DNA from: Chinchilla lanigera
Taxonomy: Eukaryota; Chordata; Mammalia; Rodentia; Chinchillidae
Assembly (NCBI RefSeq): GCF_000276665.1
Contig: NW_004955427.1
Coordinates: forward strand, 4,841,780 to 4,905,779
Length of the DNA stretch: 64,000 bases
Direction of reading: 5' to 3'
Shown: in pieces, positions 56,569-64,000 of the stretch
Layout of the letters: every line of letters starts with the position of its first letter
Numbering within the stretch: position 1 is the first letter of the stretch
Program-made: the position numbers and the translations under genes
The notes under the pieces: generated by a model
The model's input: only the letters and a program-made list of their open reading frames with translations
What the model was told of the DNA's origin: nothing
Databases searched by the model: none

Positions 56569-56610
56569 AGGTTTTTTTTCTTTTCTTTTTTTTTTTTTTT
56601 TTTTTTTTTT
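56569..56610. repeat. Long T-run
   Basis: About 40 bases, nearly all T. Probably the tail of a minus-strand retroposon whose body is no longer recognisable. Confidence 0.8.
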
Positions 56611-56910
56611 GTCTTTTGCCCACTCATTTGATTTTCAAAACTCATTTTGGCAAATTTTGGGGTTAAAAAATTAGAAAAAACCTACTACAATGTTGAATAG
56701 AACTTTACTGCACCTACAGAAAAATGGGAGGGAATCAGGATACTTTTACATTTAGTGTTTCAAATTAACATGTCTCTGGTCTAAGAAATTCTGTAAACTA
56801 ACTCACTCATATTTTGTAATTTTCTACATAAACTTTATTTACCACATTGTTTATCAGTTATGTATACATTTTTTCTTTTGTTTTTAGATGTTTGGACATT
56901 CCAAATGGGA

Positions 56911-56939
<29 letters not shown>
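56911..56939. repeat. (GT)n microsatellite
   Basis: About 14 GT units. Confidence 0.95.
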
Positions 56940-56942
<3 letters not shown>

Positions 56943-56999
56943 CTAGGCACACTGAATAAATTTGTTAATATTTGGTTTAGAATCTTTTCATCTATGTAC

Positions 57000-59480
57000 A
57001 CAAATAAGATTAAGCAACAATATTTTTATGTAGTCTGTCTAGATGTCAGTTCAATACAGATATAAAATTAGTGGAAATTTCCTTCACGAGTTTTACCCAG
57101 TGATTTTTTTTAATTGAATTCAATAGACATTTCTGTGTATGTTTGGACTTGCTCATGTAAATTTTATAACTATATTTTTCTTTCTTTTTGAATTTCTTTT
57201 CAAATGAGTGGAATTTCTAATATTGCTCAAATCAAGGGTTTCATTCTAGCCAGAATTTCTATTTCTTCTTTTTCATTTGGCGAATTATACCTTATCCAGA
57301 TAATTTTACATGTTCAGATTTTTAAATTTGATGAAATTAATTTATAAAATATTCACCCAGGACTTTTGAAAATTAACTATTGCTATAATTATTACCAAAT
57401 TTAAAAATTAATGTTTTATTACTTTTAAGGAATCTTTGACATTTACTCTGTCATTACACTTTTTACTTTAACATTTGTTGCATGAATATTTCCTACTTTA
57501 CTCTTGAAATATCTTTTCTTATGTTTACTGTGCTTTCCAGCTCTCTGTTCACTCTGAGCTGCATGGTTAGCTCATTAATGCTCCACTTTTCCTGTGACCA
57601 AATAGAATTTTAAGTTGGCTATGTGTTTCAGCCACTACCTTACTTCTATACTATACAATGATAATTTTAAATTTTTATTAGTTTTTATTGTTCAGTATTC
57701 TTTACTATTAAAGATATTACTTTGCTATGATTATATCTTAACATTTGTGCTGTTTATATTTATGATTTAACGTCACAACTTTTTAATTCATATAAAACAT
57801 TTTATTTGATTTTTAACCTCATTAAATTGTGATTAGCTAAATCATATAAGAGCTATTTATTGCAAAATGTTACAAGTATTTATTGCTGAGCTAATTTATA
57901 TTTGACAAATGATTCTCAAATACTTAAAATGAATGACAACATTTCTTCCTTTAATAAAGTCCTTTGTTTTGTCAATACATAGATATCTTAATACCTTTAT
58001 TATAATTCTTAATTTATCCATTTTTCATATTTTAATCAAAACATTCTACATAAATATGTGATAGACATTTCAATTTACTGTGTACTGTCAGCTGATCATG
58101 ATCTGTAGAGTTTCGATTTATTCCAGTTGCCCATTTTTTTAACAGACAAAATGAAATACTGAATGTTTTCTTTTACATGACAAACACGATATATATATAA
58201 ATTTATAAGTAAAGAGCAAAATAAAAGATATAAATACAAAGTAGAGAGAAGTCCCACTACTTCCCCAAATTACATATTTCATTGTTTCAAAATATTTTAA
58301 TATATATGCTAATTTGTTTCATTTAACAACATTTAACAACATTTAACATTTAACACTAGTCTACCTTAGATCATTGAAAAGAGTGTGCAATCATTTTTCT
58401 TTAAATCTTTGCTTTATGTGTTGTATTGTGAATAACTTCTTTAAAGATAACTAATCACAGGGTAGTAGTTATTGTTTTATCATTTTCTTATGAAGTTTTG
58501 TTTTATTTTTTCATAAAGTAAAGAATGACATTAGAGTGATAATTGAGCATAAATTCTTTTTCATTATACATCTGATTATACATATGCAGGTAACTCACGA
58601 TACATGCTGGTTTCATTTTCAATTCTTAAAATTTATGATCATGTAAAAGCAATATACAAAGTGATACACAAAAGTAGAAACCTTATTTGATATTTAAATT
58701 TTGATGTTTTCCCAGACAGGTAATATTTGGACATGATTCTCTCTCTTGGACAGGGATTTGAAGCTCTATCAGCTCTACTATACTAAGGGTAAATCATACT
58801 ATGCAATACTTTCAGTATATTGGTTGTAAAAATAGAATTACTATGCTTTTGCCTTATGATAGCTTCAACTTTAGATGAGTCTATCGGGATGTGACCCCAT
58901 CAAAACATTCAAAGAGAATCTGTTTACATGTATCACGTGCACATTTCCAATACACATATCTTATTTCCTGTTCAATTTTCTTAGTAAAATTGTTGGCCTT
59001 TCTCTTACCACTACCGTCTTTAGGTCTTTGTGTTGAGTTGCTCTTCTGAACAATGTATGTTCACTGTCTCTCATTAAGCAAATTTGACCATCTTTGTCCT
59101 TTAATTGGGAAATTTAATATATTTATTATATTTTGTTTTATCTCTTCTAACAGTTTTTAAAGTTAAATGTAGTTCTCCTTTTCTATTTTTTTCTTTCTTA
59201 CTTTTTGAAGTTACTGGCTATTTTAACTGCATTTTTCCTAGATAAATTCAAAAATTTATACACAATTGACTATTTTATCATAAATTTTGTTCTAACTTTG
59301 TGACTCAGTTACCATAATCAATATAACATTATTTTTCTGTACAATGAAATAAATCTGTTAATATTTACCTTCATAATTCAATAATAATGTTAACCATTAT
59401 TTATAAATCATTTAATTCATAAATTATCATTGTCATTGTTTTTAAACAGTGAATATCAGAAACACCTTTACCCACAAGTA
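57000..59480 (-). mobile_element. Probable ancient L1 ORF2 remnant, minus strand
   Basis: The region is very AT-rich and, in places, follows antisense ORF2 wording. Examples are CATCTTTGTCCTTTAATTGG with AATATATTTATTAT at 59090-59130, and TTTCTTCCTTTAATAAAGTC with CTTTGTTTTG at about 57943-57970. No frame survives. Boundaries are approximate, and parts may be unrelated AT-rich sequence. Confidence 0.4.
58320..58356. repeat. CATTTAACAA tandem
   Basis: Two exact 10-base units followed by shortened variants (CATTTAA, CATTTAACAC). Confidence 0.9.
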
Positions 59481-59572
59481 GATTAGGTTTGCAACCATTT
59501 AAAAATACAAAGGGTGTGTCTTTCTCCACCTGTATTAAAAGTCCTTCTCAAAGTATAACTTACAGAATTCTC

Positions 59573-59744
59573 TTTTTGTTCGTTTTTGTTTTATGATACA
59601 GCGCCTGACTATGTAGTCCAGGTTGGCCTTCATCTGATCATGGATTCCAGACTGGCCTAGAATTTATGGTGACTCTCCCGCTTCAGCCTGCTGAATGCTG
59701 TGATTATGGGCATGCACCAACCTACCAGCATGCCCCCTAGAGAA
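59573..59744 (-). mobile_element. Diverged B1-like SINE, minus strand
   Basis: GACTATGTAGTCCAGGTTGG, TTCAGCCTGCTGAATGCTGT and GATTATGGGCATGCACCAAC keep the antisense order of the composite SINE. Confidence 0.8.
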
Positions 59745-60299
59745 CTGTTCTACTCTTCTTTAGTTATTTTCAGAATTTTTCTGTCTTTTACTTCTGCAGT
59801 TTTACTGTGGGGCCCTAATCGTGCTTATTCAGCATGGGATTCATTGCACCTTCTGCATAAGAAGATATGACAGCTAGCTGTACACTAAATTTCATTGAAG
59901 TTCTTAAATGTTCCTCCTGCTTGGGTTTGTGCATATCCCTGTTACAAGCTTGGTATTCTAGATCCGCAGCCAGCCTGATAATTCAAGCTCTTTCCAGGTG
60001 GTTTCCAAGCACATCACTTTATTACAATTTTTGTGGATTAGACTTTTGGAGGACTTAGAAATTCATTTTACTTCTGTGATACAAAGCAGCTGGTTTTCAA
60101 GGCTACCGTAAAGTTGCAGAAAAGGGAATAGGAAAACCTCATGACAACACATCCTCTACTTTGCTGGTTTATTTTTATTTGCAATTCCTGATGAGATGTG
60201 GGAAACTTCTGAAATATGAATTTGCCATCTGTATCCATGCTTTGGTGGGATACCTGTTCATACCTCATGCGCAAACTGTAATTACATTTTTAGATTCAT
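59745..60299. other. Unassigned stretch
   Basis: No gene or repeat recognised. Confidence 0.4.
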
Positions 60300-60850
60300 A
60301 TTATTGAGTTTTAGGAATCTTTGTGTACTTTGGATACAAATTCTTAAACAGTTAATTCCTTTGCAAATATTTTCTAATTTGATATTTCATCCTTTTAATG
60401 TATTGAAATTCAAATTACCAATTGTTCTTTCATGATTTTGTGTGTATAATGTTATTTAAAAAGTTACCCCTGCTGGGCACGGAGGTGCATGCTTGTAGCG
60501 CAGCGCCTGGGAGGCTGAGGTAGAAGGATTGCCCTGCGTCCTGAATTTGAGGCTGGGCTACAGAGTGAGTTCAAGTGCAGGCTGAACTACATAGCAACAC
60601 CTTGTCGGGAAAATCTAAAAAGTAACTCCTGAGAACTAAGAGCATCTAGATGTTCTTAGCTTATTTTAAAAAATTTATAAATTTGCGTTTTATGCTTAGG
60701 TCCATGCTTCATTTAAAACTATACTTGTGTGCATATGCGTGAAACGCGTGAGATCAGTGTTTTGATTCATTTTCCGGCAAGGATATTTGAGTAATCAGAT
60801 CCCACCATCATCATCAGTACCATTTGTCGCCTACTTTTATCTGTCTCTCT
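60300..60850 (-). mobile_element. Old L1 ORF2 fragment, minus strand, split by a SINE
   Basis: TTGCAAATATTTTCTAATTT with CCTTTTAATGTATTG lies before the SINE at 60471. TTTTATGCTTAGGTCCATGC, TTGATTCATTTTCCGGC and CATCAGTACCATTTGTCGCC lie after it. They follow the antisense ORF2 order ('GCAAATATTTTCTCCC' ... 'TTTAGGTC' ... 'CAGCACCATTTGTTGA'). Confidence 0.6.
60471..60614 (+). mobile_element. B1-like SINE inserted in an L1 remnant
   Basis: TGCTGGGCACGGAGGTGCAT, GGGAGGCTGAGGTAGAAGGA and GAACTACATAGCAACACCTT. The flanks AAAAGTTACCCCT and AAAAGTAACTCCT are a diverged target duplication. Confidence 0.88.
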
Positions 60851-61735
60851 CAAACACGCACACTCACTGCGGCATTCCCTGTATGTGATCAGAAGTGCCT
60901 CTGACCAGCTGCCTTGAGCGCCACCGTCTGCCTTCCTTTAGTTCTTGTCCACATACGTGTTCCTGTCTCTATATCTCTGTTAGAGTGTTTTATGTGGTTA
61001 CTTGATTTATGAGGTTCGTTGATTAATTTCTTTCCTATACAGAATGTGAAAGGAGAAATCCAAATACCTGATAAATGTTTAATTTTAAAATACCTATGAC
61101 AGCAAATGATATATTACCCTTAATATTCCTCACAGTATCTTTCTTTTCCCTGCGAACACACGTATCCTATCATTCTAGCTACTTTCTAAAGCAGATCTGA
61201 AATCTCCTTTCATGAGTGTCTCTCTGGCGTGTGATGAAAAAATGATACGTGGTGTATCTTAATCCACCTTATTCACCATATCTTGCACCACTAAGTAGCA
61301 AGGCATTTTTTACTGTAATAATTTTTAAAGTATTTAAATATTTGCCATATGTTTTGATCATACCTTATACCTTAAAATTTTGATTTTTCTGAATACTTCA
61401 TGTGCTTGCTCTTGTCATTGTATTCCAGGCATTACAACAGTGTATGCGGGGGAATATTTGCCTTAAAAGATTATTTTTAATAAAAAGTGATGACTGACTG
61501 AATCCTTTGATCTCCTGTTATATTTAGTGCAAATATCTTTCTGTTGTACGAATTTTCTGTTATCCTTAAAATTAGATGTTATTTCTTATGAAGGAAATTC
61601 TTAAGTGTAGTTAATCCTTCCTCAAGACACTTACTATATTTCAAAAAACAGATATATTATTTGAGTCATCATATAGAGTCTGTATACCTAAGAGAAGAAA
61701 CATATCTTAGTTCTGCCAGGAAACATAGCGAAATT
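60851..61735. other. Unassigned stretch
   Basis: No gene or repeat recognised. Confidence 0.4.
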
Positions 61736-61840
61736 GGGCCAGGGATATAGTTTAGTGGTACAAGCACCTGCTTAGCAAACACAAAGGTCCCGAGTTCGAT
61801 TGCCAGTATCGAAAAAAAAAAAAAAAAACAAAAAAAGAAA
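61736..61840 (+). mobile_element. ID SINE, older copy, plus strand
   Basis: GGGCCAGGGATATAGTTTAG, GCACCTGCTTAGCAAACACA and box B CGAGTTCGATTGCC, followed by a long A-tail. Many changes from the young copies. Confidence 0.88.
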
Positions 61841-63447
61841 CTTGGAGAAATTTACTTATGTAAGTTCCTGTACACCAGAACCTAAATGTAGATAATTATC
61901 CAAAATAACTGCCTATAATAGTGTCTGTAGTAAATAAATGTATTTTTTAGACTACAAATACAGAAAAAAATGCAAGAAGGATGGTGAGAATTAAAATACG
62001 CGGGATCAAGAATGATTAGAAATTCATAGTAAATTATGACAACCCATTTATTACTTTTATTTTCAAATATATATTTCCTTAAGCAATTTACTTGCTATAT
62101 CTTACTATATATGCTTTTTTTCAAAATGATATTAAAATTAAAACTTTTTCTTAATATTAGACATATATTAGGTATTTGATGCATTGATTTCTGATTTCAC
62201 CCTTTGACCTTGTTTCCTCGGAGTGTTTACACACCCACACTTTTATTTTTATCAATTCTTTACTTTCATTATGCAGAGGATGGTGTTCAGAATGATATAC
62301 CCTACCATAGTTTCCATGCTGGATGACTGCAACACCACATTAAACATTCACTCTTTTTTAACACATAGGATCAGGTCTCTGGTAAACACAGGTATAACTG
62401 AATGAAATATATGACCACTATAGTTTAGAACAGGGAAAGAGACACAGAGCTTCCTGGCAATGGGGAATCCCCTGAAGAAAGACAGTCTCAGGGAGCTGAC
62501 AGCTCAAGAATCACACATATATGAGCTGAAAACAGTTCAAGAAAATTACTAGAGATAATGAAGTGTAAGGATTATCTCATTGTAACTGAGATTTTTTTTT
62601 ACCAAATATCCAAATTCCATGTATTTTCCTTGTCTTACTTTTTTCCGTCTATATATTTATTGTTATCTTTCCTTTGGTATAATTTTGTTCTCCAACTCCT
62701 TCATCCACACCCACACACATAAACTTTTTGAATTTAAGGAGAAAACTTTTGTGAAGTTTGGATTTCTTTCCCTAGTTTTTAAATTGTTCTTAAGATCAGC
62801 CACTATTTTGACTTTGATCATACAGATTATCTTAACACTAATTAAACACTCTTAACAAATGAATGCACCTAACCTGTCAAAAGTGTTGGAAATGTTTTTC
62901 TTTGTTCTTCTTTCTATGGTGAAGTCCATTACAATAATTATCACAATCATGTTACTGTGTGACTGTGGGTCTCAGCTAATGGATTCTCTGACAGGAGAAA
63001 TTATAGCATTCCTCTTCTTCTGTCATTAACAATAATTCTTAGTTCAATATAGAAAATGTTAGTATTTGTTTCCATAAATGGATTAGCATTTTAAAATTAA
63101 TTTCTTTTACCTATGATTTTTTATCTTACAGAAAAATTAAAAGTGTGCATACACCCTACATTTAGCAAAAGTTAATATTCTGAAATTTCATTAAGTTTTG
63201 ATTGATAGAAAAGTAGACAAGATTTTGCTAGGCCTGTTGGACTCTAGGAGACAAACACAGTATTCTTATCAATATCAAATTAGATGCCAAAAGAATCTGC
63301 TAAAGAAAATTATGGAATGTGGTCACCAAATTTGGCATGTGTATACAACCATGGGTTTGCTATGAGTGAAGGAGTGGGTACTAGAGAAACTTTTAGCTTT
63401 GTTATCACTACTTTAGGAAGAAATGCATGCTCAAGCTCCACTGCAAA
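61841..63447. other. Unassigned AT-rich stretch
   Basis: About 1.6 kb with no recognisable gene or repeat. Confidence 0.4.
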
Positions 63448-63560
63448 CCAGGTGGCCCTTGCGAGTAGTCCCAGCATTCGGTAGGCTATTTTGGGGTGAC
63501 GAGGAGATCAATGCTAGCCCGCACTATATGGGGAGATCCTCATGGACAAAAACAAGATAA
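63448..63560 (+). mobile_element. Diverged B1-like SINE, plus strand
   Basis: GTCCCAGCATTCGGTAGGCT, then GACGAGGAGATCAATGCTAG, CCGCACTATATGGGGAGATC and an A-rich end. Confidence 0.6.
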
Positions 63561-64000
63561 CACTGGAGCTCAAAAATGCTGAGAAAGTATTAAGATGATC
63601 ATAACAGACCACTGATCAGTAAATATGAAGGATACAGAAAAATCAGAGTATGTACAGAGGTGCTTAGAATAGGAGGTAGCTTAAAATCAAAATTGTACCC
63701 TCTTGGCTACATTTCCACTGAGCTCTACTGACAAAATGTGGTGAAACTTATGACAGGTTATTTAGTTTAATAATCCTTTCCCTTCCTGAATTTCTGGAGG
63801 ACTTTTTAGTTTTAAATTATTCCATCTTTCTAATTTTTTTAAAGGAAAAATCTACACAACTCTGCAAAACACTCTCCATGGTCCTGAGATTATATTCTAT
63901 TTCATATGATCATGGGTGTATCTGTGTCGCCTACACACGTGTGTATACATTCTTTATATTCGTGGATATATGTAATTATAGGTAAAACAGATACAGATAC
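63561..64000. other. Unassigned stretch at the right edge
   Basis: No gene or repeat recognised. Confidence 0.4.

Overview
The window is nuclear DNA from a placental mammal, and almost certainly a rodent. It is AT-rich, mostly CpG-poor, and built largely from interspersed repeats. The rodent call rests on about ten copies of a tRNA-derived SINE that starts GGGGCTGGGGATTTAGCTCAG (ID/BC1-like) and about as many 7SL/B1-like monomer SINEs. It is further supported by ERVL-MaLR LTRs and L1 copies sharing one lineage-specific 3' UTR. The ID sequence is not the common mouse or rat form. From memory it would fit a beaver-like (castorimorph) rodent, but I cannot prove that. I found no host protein-coding exon, structural RNA gene, CRISPR array or operon that I would defend. 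This looks like intergenic or deep intronic DNA.

Layout: 0-2.8 kb holds an L1 3' UTR, a Tigger-type DNA transposon relic and a MaLR LTR piece with a SINE behind it. 2.8-6.1 kb is the oddest part: a mariner relic, an ERV LTR and two opposed L1 pieces, plus inverted, internally deleted copies of those same pieces lying just upstream. 6-20 kb is mainly unassigned AT-rich DNA with scattered SINEs, an L1 3' UTR, a MaLR LTR, ancient L2-like repeats and a 496-base assembly gap (12305-12800). 20.7-23.0 kb is a complete MaLR element on the minus strand: two LTRs, primer-binding site, polypurine tract, a perfect 5-bp target duplication, and an internal region that keeps a 262-codon open frame.

25-29 kb is a dense nest of ID SINEs, solo LTRs, an MLT1-type LTR split by a SINE, L1 tails and a Tigger-type element. 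30-41 kb has microsatellites, three more MaLR-type LTRs (35.9, 38.5 and 39.2 kb), ancient repeats and two MIRs. 41.9-43.3 kb is the best L1 ORF2 remnant (minus strand). 44-55 kb has young SINEs with intact target duplications, MIRs, and a CpG-rich island near 51.2-51.9 kb that stands out from its surroundings. 55.1-55.8 kb is an L1 3' end containing a 100-base assembly gap. Behind it, on the minus strand, is a frameshifted stretch that reads like a decayed coding sequence. 56-64 kb is AT-rich, with old antisense L1 ORF2 fragments and a few SINEs.

No new functional system is evident. The parts most worth follow-up are the shuffled inverted mosaic at 2.8-5.9 kb, the intact-frame MaLR element, the CpG-rich patch, and the pseudogene-like segment at 55.8-56.2 kb. 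Repeat family names come from memory of consensus sequences, without a database search.
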